64,000 nucleotides of DNA from Paenibacillus fonticola DSM 21315 (GCF_000381905.1 NZ_KB907258.1:94702-158701); one strand, 5' to 3'. Numbered from the stretch's first letter, positions 26,467-34,824 are shown. Numbers and translations: made by a program. Notes: generated by a model not told the origin, from the letters alone.

Positions 26467-27555
26467 TTAGGCAGCTTCTTCAGTTGATGGCTTCGATGAT
26501 TTAGATGATTTAGATGACTTAGATGACTTAGACGGCTTTGCAGGCAGTTCCTGCAAATAGTGCAGCGCCTCTTCCACATGCTTCACCGGAACCAGCTTCA
26601 TCGATGTGCCGATTTCATCTGCTTTAGCTTTGGCATCCTTATAGTTCGCCTCAGGCACAAAAAATATTTCGGCCTGCTCCCGGTCGGAAGCGACAATTTT
26701 GAACTGTACGCCGCCGATCGAGCCGATGGTTCCATCTTCCGCTATCGTTCCAGTCCCGGCGATCCGGTAGCCTTTGCTCAGGTCGCCGGGAGTTAACTGA
26801 TTATAAATTTCAAGCGTAAACATCAGCCCGGCCGACGGCCCGCCGATGCGTGTATCGGCAAAATGGACTTCCATGTCCGCATCGGCAGGCTTCACCTTCC
26901 GCACCTCGCCAACCGAAACGCCTAAGCCTGCCTTGCGGTGCACATCTTCCTGTCCGATTTCCACAAGATCCACTTGCTGGCTGATTTCCTTGCCATTCCG
27001 TATTAACTCCACATCCACGCGATCTCCTGCTTTTTTTCCTTGCAGAAGCTCTGGCAGATCCTCAAATCGTTTCACCGGATGACCATCCACCTTGGATAAA
27101 ATATCCCCAGGCTGAAAATCTCCTTTTGTGGCTTTCGTCTTGGCCAATCCCACGACAAAAACATGCTCAGGAACGACCTCGTACTCAACCCCCGCCAAAC
27201 GATACGCTGCCAAAACCGCATTCGACTGGGAACTGCTCATATAATAAAGCTGCTGGGTCGCGTATTCCTTCTCGTTCCGGTCGGGCTCCTTGCGCACGAC
27301 TTCGGTATGGGACTGGAACCGGGACGTAGCCAGCATGGCCAGGTTGGCATAGCTTACGGACACCGTTGTCAGCATAAACGTGCCTGCTTCCTCCGGGTCC
27401 CCAGCAGGTATCGTCACCATCGGCTTGATCTCTTCCGCCGTACCCGGCTGATTGATCATATATGGAGTCGGCATATAAACTACCACGTACACCATTATAG
27501 CGAGCGTGAGTATATACAACCCCGTTTTTATGACTCCTGTCCTGGATTGACGCAT
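26467..27555 (-). CDS. ylbL: PDZ and Lon-type membrane serine protease (YlbL/SepM family)
   Basis: The 362-residue protein has one N-terminal membrane helix (residues 10-28), a PDZ domain (TKGDFQPGDILSKVDGHPV) and a C-terminal Lon-like protease domain with catalytic Ser in GGPSAGLMFTLE and Lys in GGVQFKIVAS. YlbL relatives cleave proteins outside the membrane; in B. subtilis YlbL degrades the SOS division inhibitor YneA, and SepM processes a competence peptide. The last 20 residues are an odd SSK repeat followed by PSTEEAA, encoded by a near-perfect 9-base tandem repeat. It lies convergent to tmcAL and divergent from ylbJ, as in the ylb cluster. Confidence 0.94.
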   Translation of the reverse strand: MRQSRTGVIKTGLYILTLAIMVYVVVYMPTPYMINQPGTAEEIKPMVTIPAGDPEEAGTFMLTTVSVSYANLAMLATSRFQSHTEVVRKEPDRNEKEYATQQLYYMSSSQSNAVLAAYRLAGVEYEVVPEHVFVVGLAKTKATKGDFQPGDILSKVDGHPVKRFEDLPELLQGKKAGDRVDVELIRNGKEISQQVDLVEIGQEDVHRKAGLGVSVGEVRKVKPADADMEVHFADTRIGGPSAGLMFTLEIYNQLTPGDLSKGYRIAGTGTIAEDGTIGSIGGVQFKIVASDREQAEIFFVPEANYKDAKAKADEIGTSMKLVPVKHVEEALHYLQELPAKPSKSSKSSKSSKSSKPSTEEAA

Positions 27556-27662
27556 AGATTGCTCCCTCTCTTTTCACCGAAGCGGTTTAACTGTTTGGTC
27601 TGACAACTTCTAAATGAGCATAGACATGTACTAGCCTTCCATATGTCCTCAAAGAGGTGAAC

Positions 27663-28922
27663 ATGCCGATGAACTACGAACGACCGGGAACGAGCGGCGT
27701 ATTTTCAACCATTCTGATGGGTACTGCCGCCGTCCTGTTAGTGGTTTGTGTTATTTATGCACCTAGCCAGGCTTTTGAAGCTTCAAGTCAAGGACTGGCT
27801 TTATGGTGGAGAATTGTATTCCCTTCGCTCCTGCCTTTTATCGTGCTGTCCCAAATTTTAATGGCCACTGGCTTTGCTCACGGGCTCGGCACGCTGATCG
27901 AACCGTTTACCCGCCGGATTCTCGGCCTGCCCGGATCGCTCGGCTGGATTCTTCCCTTGGGAATGACCGCCGGGTTTCCCGCGGCCGCCGAAGCTGCAGC
28001 AACTTTATATATGCAAGGCCGCATTACTGCCCAGGAAGCAGAAAAAATGGCCAGCTTCGCCCATTATTGCAGTCCGGTGCTCATTGTGATCGTAATCGGC
28101 ACCGCATTTATGGGACAGCCAGAAATAGGGCTTCTATTGTTAGGTGTCCATTGGGCTTCCGGTTTAAGCGCAGCGTTGACCATGAATTGGTTATCATCCG
28201 CACGGCCATCCCCTGCCCGCTCCGGCAAACGAAAATTAACCGCTGAGCGCTCCGATATGGAGAATGGCTTCCGCTGGAGGCGCGCATTCCGGAACATGGA
28301 AGAAGCACGGCGTGAGGATGGGCGGAGCTTTGGAAAGCTGCTGGGCGATTCCGTGAACCGAGGAGTACAAGTGTTGATGTCTACAGGCGGATATATGCTT
28401 ATCTTTGCCGTCATCATTCACACGGTCTCTTCCCTGCTTACTCTAATCATACCGCCAGCCATGTCCGCAGCGCCGATCGCCGCCCTGCTGGAAGTCCACC
28501 TTGGTTCTCATTCGCTCTCTAAACTCAATGTGGCAGCGCCCCTGCCGCTTGCCCTGACTGGGGCAGCTCTCGGATGGAGCGGTCTATGCGGGTATTTGCA
28601 AGTTCGCGCCTTATTAAAGCCAACCGGGCGCAGCGGAGCTTTCTTCTTTGTGAACCGGCTTGTCCACGGCATCTATGCCTATGTATTTACCTTACTGCTC
28701 TGGAATCCGCTGTCTGCCTCAATGCTCCCGGCGAATTCTGCCTACCGGGATACGAACGATGCGGCCATCTGGGTGGCGCAAGGAAAACTTCAATTGCCCC
28801 AATGGGAGGTTTTCTTGAATGTCGTATCCTGGCAGTTGTGTATACTTATCCTGCTTACGACGCTGACCCTATTCGCTGCTTTGCTCTGGAAACGGTACAT
28901 GAAATACAACAGCGCGCTTTAA
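27663..28922 (+). CDS. ylbJ: YlbJ, sporulation integral membrane protein
   Basis: The roughly 419-residue protein has about eight hydrophobic helices with the Gate (nucleoside-recognition) fold: PSQAFEASSQGLALWWRIVFPSLLPFIVLS near the start and GMTAGFPAAAEAAATLYMQG. YlbJ is made under sigma-E in the mother cell and is needed for a normal spore cortex. Starts at 27657 (GTG), 27663 and 27669 (ATG) are all in frame; AGAGGTGA lies just before them. It is divergent from ylbL and convergent with coaD, matching the Bacillus ylb neighbourhood. Confidence 0.93.
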   Translation: MPMNYERPGTSGVFSTILMGTAAVLLVVCVIYAPSQAFEASSQGLALWWRIVFPSLLPFIVLSQILMATGFAHGLGTLIEPFTRRILGLPGSLGWILPLGMTAGFPAAAEAAATLYMQGRITAQEAEKMASFAHYCSPVLIVIVIGTAFMGQPEIGLLLLGVHWASGLSAALTMNWLSSARPSPARSGKRKLTAERSDMENGFRWRRAFRNMEEARREDGRSFGKLLGDSVNRGVQVLMSTGGYMLIFAVIIHTVSSLLTLIIPPAMSAAPIAALLEVHLGSHSLSKLNVAAPLPLALTGAALGWSGLCGYLQVRALLKPTGRSGAFFFVNRLVHGIYAYVFTLLLWNPLSASMLPANSAYRDTNDAAIWVAQGKLQLPQWEVFLNVVSWQLCILILLTTLTLFAALLWKRYMKYNSAL

Positions 28923-29076
28923 TTTAAGCAATTGGCTTCTGTTGTTAGGACATTGTTGTTTTTTTCTGCTATGAGCTTGCTGCCTTTTACACAAAGGCTG
29001 ATTGTTAACTCCCGCAAAGAGCTGGTTGTTATTTTTTACAAGACCTACTTCTTATTCCTTGTTAAGAGCTAGCTGT

Positions 29077-29574
29077 CTATTTTGAGTATTTGTTCTTTAA
29101 CGCAGCCTCTACTATCCGTGGGACGAGATCCGATACATCGCCTTGGAAGCTGGCAATTTCCTTAACGATGCTGGAGCTCAAATAGGAATATTTCGGATTG
29201 GTCATCATGAAAATCGTCTCGACTTCACTGTTCAGCTTATGATTCGTAGAAGCGAGCTGGAGCTCATATTCAAAATCCGTAACCGTGCGAATTCCCCGAA
29301 CGATCACGTGGGCTTGCCTGTAATCCATATAATTGACGAGCAAATCCCGGTAGCTGTCGATTTCCACATTCGGCAAATGCTGCGTCGCTCCCCTTATCAA
29401 TTCCTTTCGCTCCTCCACCGTGAATAGGGGGTTTTTGCTTGAATTGTTCAATACAGCCACAATAAGCCGGTCAAATTGCCGGGAGGCACGCTGAATAATA
29501 TCCATATGCCCTTTTGTTACCGGATCAAAGCTGCCGGGGTACACCGCGATTCGAAGCTCATGTTGTTGCTCCAT
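29077..29574 (-). CDS. coaD: Phosphopantetheine adenylyltransferase
   Basis: The 165-residue enzyme transfers AMP to 4'-phosphopantetheine in coenzyme A synthesis. It has [18 protein letters not shown] near the N-terminus, with the (T/H)xGH nucleotide-binding motif, and [19 protein letters not shown] near the C-terminus. The start chosen is the ATG at 29572-29574 about 10 bases after AGGAG; an ATG at 29583 is too close to that site. It begins inside the end of rsmD, so the two are translationally linked, as in many Bacillota. Confidence 0.96.
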   Translation of the reverse strand: MEQQHELRIAVYPGSFDPVTKGHMDIIQRASRQFDRLIVAVLNNSSKNPLFTVEERKELIRGATQHLPNVEIDSYRDLLVNYMDYRQAHVIVRGIRTVTDFEYELQLASTNHKLNSEVETIFMMTNPKYSYLSSSIVKEIASFQGDVSDLVPRIVEAALKNKYSK

Positions 29575-30181
29575 GCCGATCATGCTCCTCCCTCTTCTTC
29601 TCCATCGAGTCCGACGCTATTTCGTAGTGTTGCTCGTAGACATAAATCGTAATTCCTATCTCTCCATACTCTGTTTTACGCATCATTTTGAATGGGCCGA
29701 TCTGATCCTGATATTCGAAGGAAGAGTCGTACTCCAATACAAGAACAGCTTGATTTTGCAGCAGGTTTAGCTCGTCCATCCGTTCCATCAGTTTGTTGCT
29801 ATTTTTATAACGGTACGGCGGGTCTAAAAAAACAAGATCAAAAGACGCCCCTCGTTTAGCCAGCGTCTTAAGTGCTCTCTCTGCGTCATTTTTATATACC
29901 TCTGCCTGCCCAAGAAACCCTGTTGCTTTTAAATTTGCTTTTACCGTTTCAACACTTTTGTAATCCAGATCTACAAAGATCGCCTTATCCATGCCGCGGC
30001 TTAACGCTTCGATCCCGAGGCCTCCTGTGCCCGCAAATAGGTCAAGTACATTGCCGCCTTCAAAATAGGGGCCGATCATGCTGAATAAAGCTTCCTTCAC
30101 CTTATCTGTAGTCGGTCTTGTGCCTGTGCCGGGAACGGATTTCAACGGTCTGCCCCGCGCGCTTCCCGAAATTACCCTCAT
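29558..30181 (-). CDS. rsmD: 16S rRNA (guanine-966-N2)-methyltransferase RsmD (YlbH)
   Basis: The 207-residue protein has the Rossmann SAM-binding motif [18 protein letters not shown], the start [18 protein letters not shown] typical of RsmD, and the catalytic LVFLDPPY motif. It methylates G966 in 16S rRNA during 30S assembly. The C-terminal tail ([12 protein letters not shown]) overlaps coaD. Length is slightly above the usual 185-190 because of this tail. Confidence 0.95.
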   Translation of the reverse strand: MRVISGSARGRPLKSVPGTGTRPTTDKVKEALFSMIGPYFEGGNVLDLFAGTGGLGIEALSRGMDKAIFVDLDYKSVETVKANLKATGFLGQAEVYKNDAERALKTLAKRGASFDLVFLDPPYRYKNSNKLMERMDELNLLQNQAVLVLEYDSSFEYQDQIGPFKMMRKTEYGEIGITIYVYEQHYEIASDSMEKKREEHDRHGATT

Positions 30182-30329
30182 CGTTATTCACACCTTACTT
30201 TAGATACCTGTTTGACCATGTTTACATGGTATGTCGATATCGTACCACAATCATTAGCGGATTGAAATTTACAAAAAAACTAACGTTATGCCAGCCTGCT
30301 TTTTGGAAATATGATGTTAAACGCTTTTC

Positions 30330-30358
30330 TTAACATTTTTCCATCCCTCAGGTATAAA
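30330..30358 (+). promoter_or_regulatory. Promoter of an unassigned small RNA
   Basis: TTAACA (30330-30335), a 17-bp spacer and TATAAA (30353-30358) match sigma-A consensus at 10 of 12 positions on the plus strand. The expected start is near 30365. No protein-coding gene follows on this strand; a structured region and a terminator do. Confidence 0.8.
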
Positions 30359-30364
30359 TCGAAC

Positions 30365-30546
30365 GAACCGGGACAAACTTGAGATATCGACATCACAAAT
30401 GTCGTAGACAACCGCGGAGAAGACTTACGTTTCCCCATAAGCTCTTCGTCCGGTTTCTCCTCTCCCATGATGGGCGTCCCGCGAGGGGCGCCCGGACAAA
30501 AGCCTTTGTAGCGTAGAATTCTACGAGGGCTTTTGTCCTTTTTTTT
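30365..30546 (+). ncRNA. Putative structured small RNA of about 180 nt, family unknown
   Basis: Between a good promoter and a strong terminator the plus strand folds into three separate hairpins. Hairpin 1 is CGACAT/ATGTCG (30388-30404). Hairpin 2 is ACCG...GAAGACTTA paired with TAAGCTCTTC...CGGT (30411-30454), with TTTCCCC in its loop. Hairpin 3 is GGGCGTCCC-GCGA-GGGGCGCCC (30472-30493), a 9-bp stem with a GNRA tetraloop. A C-rich single strand TTCTCCTCTCCCATGA lies between hairpins 2 and 3. C-rich unpaired runs are known in Gram-positive regulatory RNAs (RoxS/RsaE, FsrA, Rsa RNAs), which use them to cover Shine-Dalgarno sites. I do not recognise it as 6S RNA, SRP RNA, RNase P RNA, tmRNA or a riboswitch class. 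Confidence 0.7.
30494..30546 (+). terminator. Strong intrinsic terminator of the small RNA
   Basis: GGACAAAAGCC (30494-30504) pairs perfectly with GGCTTTTGTCC (30528-30538), an inner GTAGAATTCTAC palindrome caps the stem, and eight T residues follow on the plus strand (30539-30546). The copy GGACAAA at 30371-30377 near the 5' end could also pair with the 3' arm, so an alternative fold is possible. Confidence 0.9.
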
Positions 30547-30635
30547 GCGCTGGAACCTTATCGGGGACGGCGAGATTCTTAATCACTCTACAAAAAAAAG
30601 CCCGAAATATTTTTCGGACTCTTTTCGGACACCGG

Positions 30636-32300
30636 TCAAGGTGCTTCTGAGTCAAATAACTGCACTCTAAAATCTCCAGAACCTGGCATAACGTGAAATC
30701 TCAAACGCTGATCCCCAGAAAAATAACTATACTCGTTCGAACCTGCTTCCGTAGGATCTCCTAAGACGCTCATGCTCTGATCCAGTACATCCTTTTTAAA
30801 TTCCCCCAAAGCAATATAATGAATCGTATCGATACTATACTCGGCTACTAACTCCAAATTGTTATCTAGATACCATATACACACTTTTGAGTCGACCTCA
30901 AAACTTTCGTCCGGTTCACCCAAAACGGAAATAGCCTCGCTTATATTCATGCCACGCGTTATGCCGTAAATATAAAATAAATTATCTTTTCTAACGATCT
31001 GTAGAGGATTGTTTAACACCTTTGCTTCAATTAATTTGGTAATTTCTGCATGCGAAGCATCCGGAACAAAATTACCGTTCAACAAATCCTCTGCAGCCTT
31101 CATAGGTACAGAAAGTAGTTGTTGTTCAACGGGATCATTGCTTGCGGATATGCGTTGATCTAAGGCAGGTATGTAAGTGTACTTATAATAATCGGGGTAT
31201 TTGGCGCTAGCAAGCACCAATTCCTCCTTATTCACGTCGAACTCATATACATCATCCCAGCCTAACGTTAGCGCATGGCTATTCTCTGGAAAATCCATAA
31301 TATATGTAATGATAAATTCATACGTACCATTATGATCTATGTCTATGGCTTGAGGCTTTGTGATATTGCTTACGACTATATTATTGACGTTGCCTACTTT
31401 CCCGTAAGTAATGGCGAAATCACCTTGCCCATTATTGTCGTCATATGCGGCAAATGAAGTGTCAATAATCCCTTCCTTGACCACCTCAGGTTTAGGAATT
31501 AGATTTGCAACATCCGTCAATTCCTGCTGGGCTTTCATTGAGAAAGTAAAATTGGTTGCATACCCCCATCCCAGAATTCCTATCACCAGCAAACCGCCTG
31601 CAATGAATGGTAGTGAACGTTTTACTTTTTTCACTAATTTTTGTTTTCTTAACGCTGCTTCCAGTTCTCTCTTCTCTTGTGACCTTCTGTCTTCCTCGAT
31701 CCGCTCTTCGTTAAAAGCGTTCAGACGGCTAATAATTGCTTCTTCATCCCTATATTCCGTTAGTACGTATTGTTTTAATCTATCGCACCTCTTACATTTG
31801 GATTGGGCATAAAAATTTAATCTTCCACAGATGCAAAGCCAGTGACCGTTGACTTCTTTAGCGTAGTTCTTTACATCTTTCCCTTCGCGACTCTGAACAA
31901 ATTCCAACAAATTATTATTTTCTATTTTTGCCAATTCGATCTTTATGGATTCAGAGGCACCTTTGGACCATAATGTATCGTCATCATATAAAATTTTCAC
32001 GACGTCAACTTCAATTTTTCTGGTGTTTTGGAAGCCGGATAGTAAGATCTTTTTATCCGTCGCTCGTTTCCGGCTTGGGCGCAGGCCCTCTTTATATTCG
32101 ACTTTGCATTCAAATTTATTTGTCTCTCCGCCTACCGGATCACCGAACTGATCATAGCAGTGAATAATTACTTTTAAACCTTTAACTGTTTTTGGAGATA
32201 AGTTATAAAACGTCATTGAACAATAAATCTGAGAATTCGCTTTACTTTCAAACAATTTATAATCGATTAACTCAACTGGACAATCTAAATTTACTAACAT
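30636..32300 (-). CDS. Unrecognised zinc-ribbon, single-pass membrane protein
   Basis: I do not recognise this 554-residue protein as a named family. Residues 1-140 look beta-rich, like a fibronectin/FxLYD-type domain (MTFYNLSPKTVKGLKVIIHC). Cys156, Cys158, Cys169 and Cys172 form a CxC-x10-CxxC zinc ribbon. A highly charged helix (190-225) leads to one membrane segment at about 229-249. The outer part (250-554) has two similar BamE/SmpA-like stretches, ISEAISVLGEPDE and QSMSVLGDPTEA, each followed by aromatic strands. The topology would put the zinc ribbon inside and the repeats outside. It is 18 bp after the small membrane protein gene at 32319-32594. Base composition is lower in GC than its neighbours, suggesting accessory DNA. 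Confidence 0.8.
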   Translation of the reverse strand: MLVNLDCPVELIDYKLFESKANSQIYCSMTFYNLSPKTVKGLKVIIHCYDQFGDPVGGETNKFECKVEYKEGLRPSRKRATDKKILLSGFQNTRKIEVDVVKILYDDDTLWSKGASESIKIELAKIENNNLLEFVQSREGKDVKNYAKEVNGHWLCICGRLNFYAQSKCKRCDRLKQYVLTEYRDEEAIISRLNAFNEERIEEDRRSQEKRELEAALRKQKLVKKVKRSLPFIAGGLLVIGILGWGYATNFTFSMKAQQELTDVANLIPKPEVVKEGIIDTSFAAYDDNNGQGDFAITYGKVGNVNNIVVSNITKPQAIDIDHNGTYEFIITYIMDFPENSHALTLGWDDVYEFDVNKEELVLASAKYPDYYKYTYIPALDQRISASNDPVEQQLLSVPMKAAEDLLNGNFVPDASHAEITKLIEAKVLNNPLQIVRKDNLFYIYGITRGMNISEAISVLGEPDESFEVDSKVCIWYLDNNLELVAEYSIDTIHYIALGEFKKDVLDQSMSVLGDPTEAGSNEYSYFSGDQRLRFHVMPGSGDFRVQLFDSEAP

Positions 32301-32318
32301 ATTGGATTACCCTCCAAA

Positions 32319-32594
32319 TTAATCATTTAACAAAATAAGCTCATCATCTTCAGGTTCTTTATTGGATTTCATATTTAATTTGTGCAATTGTTCGATAATT
32401 TCCGATAAGGCGATGAAAAATACTCCGGATAGAAACCCTGAAACCCAATAAACAAACGTAACTAACCATAGCCGTTCATAATCGTCGTAACCTAATATAA
32501 TACCCCCTATTATTCCAGCTGCAATAATAGAAAGGCCTGTCCATAGAAGTACAACAGCGATCTTATTGTTTTTGCTGAACAAATTTCTCACCAC
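32319..32594 (-). CDS. Small two-helix membrane protein, unrecognised
   Basis: The 91-residue protein has two predicted membrane helices (about residues 11-34 and 43-64) and an acidic tail EPEDDELILLND. No family is recognised. It precedes the zinc-ribbon membrane protein by 18 bp on the same strand, so they are probably one transcript and may act together in the membrane. AT-rich composition matches that partner. Confidence 0.7.
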   Translation of the reverse strand: MVRNLFSKNNKIAVVLLWTGLSIIAAGIIGGIILGYDDYERLWLVTFVYWVSGFLSGVFFIALSEIIEQLHKLNMKSNKEPEDDELILLND

Positions 32595-32675
32595 TCAGTT
32601 ATTTTATTTTCTTAATCTTCTTAAAAGCAATCTCACCAAATGAACGACGCCCGCAATAATGGCCGCCATTGTCAG

Positions 32676-32819
32676 CTAATTGCTAATTTGCCTCCACATC
32701 CCGGGAATCGTGGAACGAAGCTTTTGGCTGATCCGCAACGAACCTAGCTTTAACGGCGTAAGGATCCGTATAAGGCTGAAAAGGCTGTTGATTATGTCCA
32801 TCAATTCCATTCGGATCAT
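32676..32819 (-). CDS. Tiny ORF coupled to the truncated gpmA
   Basis: A 47-codon ORF starts at the ATG 32817-32819, which overlaps the stop of the gpmA remnant by 4 bp (ATGA). AAAAGGAGTGAAGAT directly precedes it, a strong ribosome binding site. The product starts [20 protein letters not shown] and is hydrophobic then basic. I recognise no family. The coupling and ribosome binding site are real in the sequence, but the ORF may simply be non-coding DNA joined when gpmA was truncated. Confidence 0.35.
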   Translation of the reverse strand: MIRMELMDIINSLFSLIRILTPLKLGSLRISQKLRSTIPGMWRQISN

Positions 32820-33337
32820 ATCTTCACTCCTTTTAAGCTCCCTTTATGGAATATTGTACCATACTCAGTCCTTTTTGCCTTCAGGTTCTCTGTTACCGGA
32901 ATGGACTGGTCAGGCACATCGTTATATTTCGGGTCGTTCCGTGGATACCTCTCGTCTTCTTTGGTTAATCCCGGAGGCAGCACATCATAGCTTCTGCGCC
33001 ATAGCTGCACTTGCTGCTCCCCGTACTCCTGAGCGGTCGTCAGCTTGCTCAGTCCTTGTAACGCTCCATAATGCCGTTCATTCAGCTGCCACGTTTTATA
33101 AGTAGGAATCCACAGCAAATTCATCTCGTCCTGAATAAAATACAACGTCTTGATCGCCCTTCGCAAAAAAGAAGTATAGGCGATATCGAATTCAAATTTA
33201 TGCTCCTTCAGCATTTTCCCGGCCTCTTTAGCTTCATCAATCCCTTTGCTGGACAAGTCCACGTCCGTCCAGCCGGTAAATAAATTCGATTTATTCCACT
33301 CGCTTTCGCCATGGCGGACAAGCACAAGCTTATACAT
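32816..33337 (-). pseudogene. gpmA: C-terminally truncated 2,3-bisphosphoglycerate-dependent phosphoglycerate mutase
   Basis: The first 150 or so residues match Gpm[21 protein letters not shown] with phosphohistidine His9, then [12 protein letters not shown] and RSYDVLPPG. After SIPVTENLK the sequence changes to an unrelated tail ([18 protein letters not shown]) and stops at 173 residues, whereas GpmA has about 250. The missing part holds the second catalytic histidine (the AHGNSLR region), so the product should not be an active mutase. A MSLNTGY-like recombination partner was not found. A good ribosome binding site (AGGAGAATTGAAGC) remains. Either a pseudogene or a repurposed fragment. Confidence 0.85.
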
Positions 33338-33504
33338 GCTTCAATTCTCCTTTCCTGATCCAATCCTGAACCGATATATGTCCTCGTGCTCGTCTTCATT
33401 CCGGCTTTCGCCAAAACCAAAGTTTTCTATGAATATCTTTACCCGCCCTGGGAAAGCTAACCCTGGTTTCTGATTACGATAACCTATGAGGAGGATTTAT
33501 CAGC

Positions 33505-34011
33505 ATGAATCAAAACGTAAGCCATCAAATTCGCCAAATCGAACAAACGATTCAGCAATTGGAGCAGCAAACCCGCCAAGCCTCGGCCATGTATCAACAG
33601 CTTCTCGAGCAGGAGCAGCAAAACGCGATGCAGCTTGAAGAAATCGCCCAGCGCGAACGTAAGGCTGCACAAACGATTCAGTCTGCACTGCAAGGTCATC
33701 AAACGGCAATGCATCAATACCAGCAAATTTCGCAGTTGGCAGGGCAAATCGAGAACATCGTAAGTTCAGGCGTGTCCCATTTCAGTAGTCCTTCCAGCTT
33801 TGGGCAATCCGGAATCGGCCAACGCTCCATGGGCGGACAGAGCTTCGGCCAGCCTAGCTTTGGGCAACAGCATAGTTTTGGACAGCAGAGCCAAGGGCAG
33901 CAGAGCAGCTTCGGTCAAGGAAACTACAATACGCCCCAATCCGTTTCTTCAATGGGCCACATGGGACAAATGGGACAAGGGCAAGGCTCTCAAATGCGCA
34001 GCTACCAATAA
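33505..34011 (+). CDS. Gln/Gly/Ser/Phe-rich low-complexity protein with N-terminal coiled coil
   Basis: The 168-residue protein has a coiled-coil half (residues 1-85, rich in Gln, Glu and Ala, with IEQTIQQLEQQ-type heptads). Its C-terminal half consists of SFGQ, SFGQQ and GQMGQ repeats. The low-complexity half resembles prion-like sequences that form condensates or fibres. No signal peptide or membrane segment is seen. AGGAGG upstream of the ATG and a strong terminator right after the stop show a real single-gene unit. Function is unknown; spore-coat or surface-layer associated proteins in spore formers can have similar composition. Confidence 0.82.
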   Translation: MNQNVSHQIRQIEQTIQQLEQQTRQASAMYQQLLEQEQQNAMQLEEIAQRERKAAQTIQSALQGHQTAMHQYQQISQLAGQIENIVSSGVSHFSSPSSFGQSGIGQRSMGGQSFGQPSFGQQHSFGQQSQGQQSSFGQGNYNTPQSVSSMGHMGQMGQGQGSQMRSYQ

Positions 34012-34024
34012 CAATAAGTAAACT

Positions 34025-34062
34025 AAAAAAGGCGGATCAAGAAATCTTGATCTGCCTTTTTT
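34025..34062 (+). terminator. Intrinsic terminator after the low-complexity gene
   Basis: AAAAAAGGC-GATCAAGA (34025-34042) pairs with TCTTGATC-GCCTTTTTT (34045-34062), leaving a 2-base loop plus one mismatch. The A-run and T-run at the ends make it able to work in both directions. Confidence 0.9.
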
Positions 34063-34151
34063 AGTTTTCCAATTACGCCTGCTGCCTCATCAACTACAGT
34101 TGACTTCTTTCGTGGTATAATTGGAAAATAATCTTACCAACGGAGGAGAAC

Positions 34152-34823
34152 ATGAAATTTCTAATTCTCATCATTCTTTCCTGGTTGACAGGAAATGTAT
34201 TCCTTTCTTTGATTATTTTTCTGGGCATCCTGTATTTTCTGGACAGGCGTTTCGTCGGCATTTTCCCCAGTATAACTAAGCCTTTTCGCAGATCGCGCCA
34301 AATTGCCCGCTTGAAGCAGCAACTGGCCGTCAACTCCTTTGATGTCTCCTCAAAACGGGAGTTGGCCCGACTCCTGCTGGATCAAAGAAAGTTCAAAGAA
34401 GCTTATACCCTTCTTCAAGAAGCCAAATCCTCATCCGAATCTTCAGCAGAATTCTGGAGCGATTTGGGCGAAGCCCTATTGGGTATGGGTCAACTAGAAG
34501 AAGGGGAGCAGCATGTTCTTCAGGCGCTTAACATCAATGAACGCGTCAAGTACGGGCAGCCCTATCTCAACCTGGCTTTCGCCTTCCGTGAGAAGAACCC
34601 GGAAAAAGCGCTGCATTATGCTAAGCAATTCGGCAAGCATTATTCCTCTTCTAGCGAAGCCTATTATCTGCTTGGCAGCCTGTACCACTCTTTGAACCGG
34701 GCGGAGGAGGCCAAGCGGTCTTGGGAAGAAGCGATCGCGATTTACCGCTCTCTGCCCAGATACAAGAAGCGCAAAGAACGGAGTTGGGCATGGAGAAGCT
34801 ATTTTAAGAAATTTACCCTATAA
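34152..34823 (+). CDS. TPR-repeat membrane-anchored protein
   Basis: The 223-residue protein has an N-terminal hydrophobic hairpin (residues 3-30, signal anchor), a basic stretch, and then about four tetratricopeptide repeats (ELARLLLDQRKFKEAYTLLQEA, FWSDLGEALLGMGQLEEGEQHV, AYYLLGSLYHSLNRAEEAKR). It probably sits on the cytoplasmic face as a protein-binding scaffold. AACGGAGGAG precedes the ATG. No partner is evident in the neighbours. The 110-bp repeat array begins directly after its stop codon. Confidence 0.85.
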   Translation: MKFLILIILSWLTGNVFLSLIIFLGILYFLDRRFVGIFPSITKPFRRSRQIARLKQQLAVNSFDVSSKRELARLLLDQRKFKEAYTLLQEAKSSSESSAEFWSDLGEALLGMGQLEEGEQHVLQALNINERVKYGQPYLNLAFAFREKNPEKALHYAKQFGKHYSSSSEAYYLLGSLYHSLNRAEEAKRSWEEAIAIYRSLPRYKKRKERSWAWRSYFKKFTL

Positions 34824-34824
34824 G

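Noticed and set aside
26298..26579. 93-codon Lys/Arg-rich minus-strand frame downstream of ylbL
   Set aside because: It overlaps the ylbL tail in another frame, has no ribosome binding site and mirrors the repeated gap sequence.
30286..30468. 60-codon open frame on the minus strand across the small RNA
   Set aside because: No ribosome binding site or operon context; the plus strand carries a promoter, stems and terminator that explain the sequence better.
30365..30546. 6S RNA, SRP RNA, RNase P RNA, tmRNA or a known riboswitch
   Set aside because: None of the signature motifs were recognised, and the three-hairpin layout with a tetraloop does not match them; without a covariance search this is not certain.
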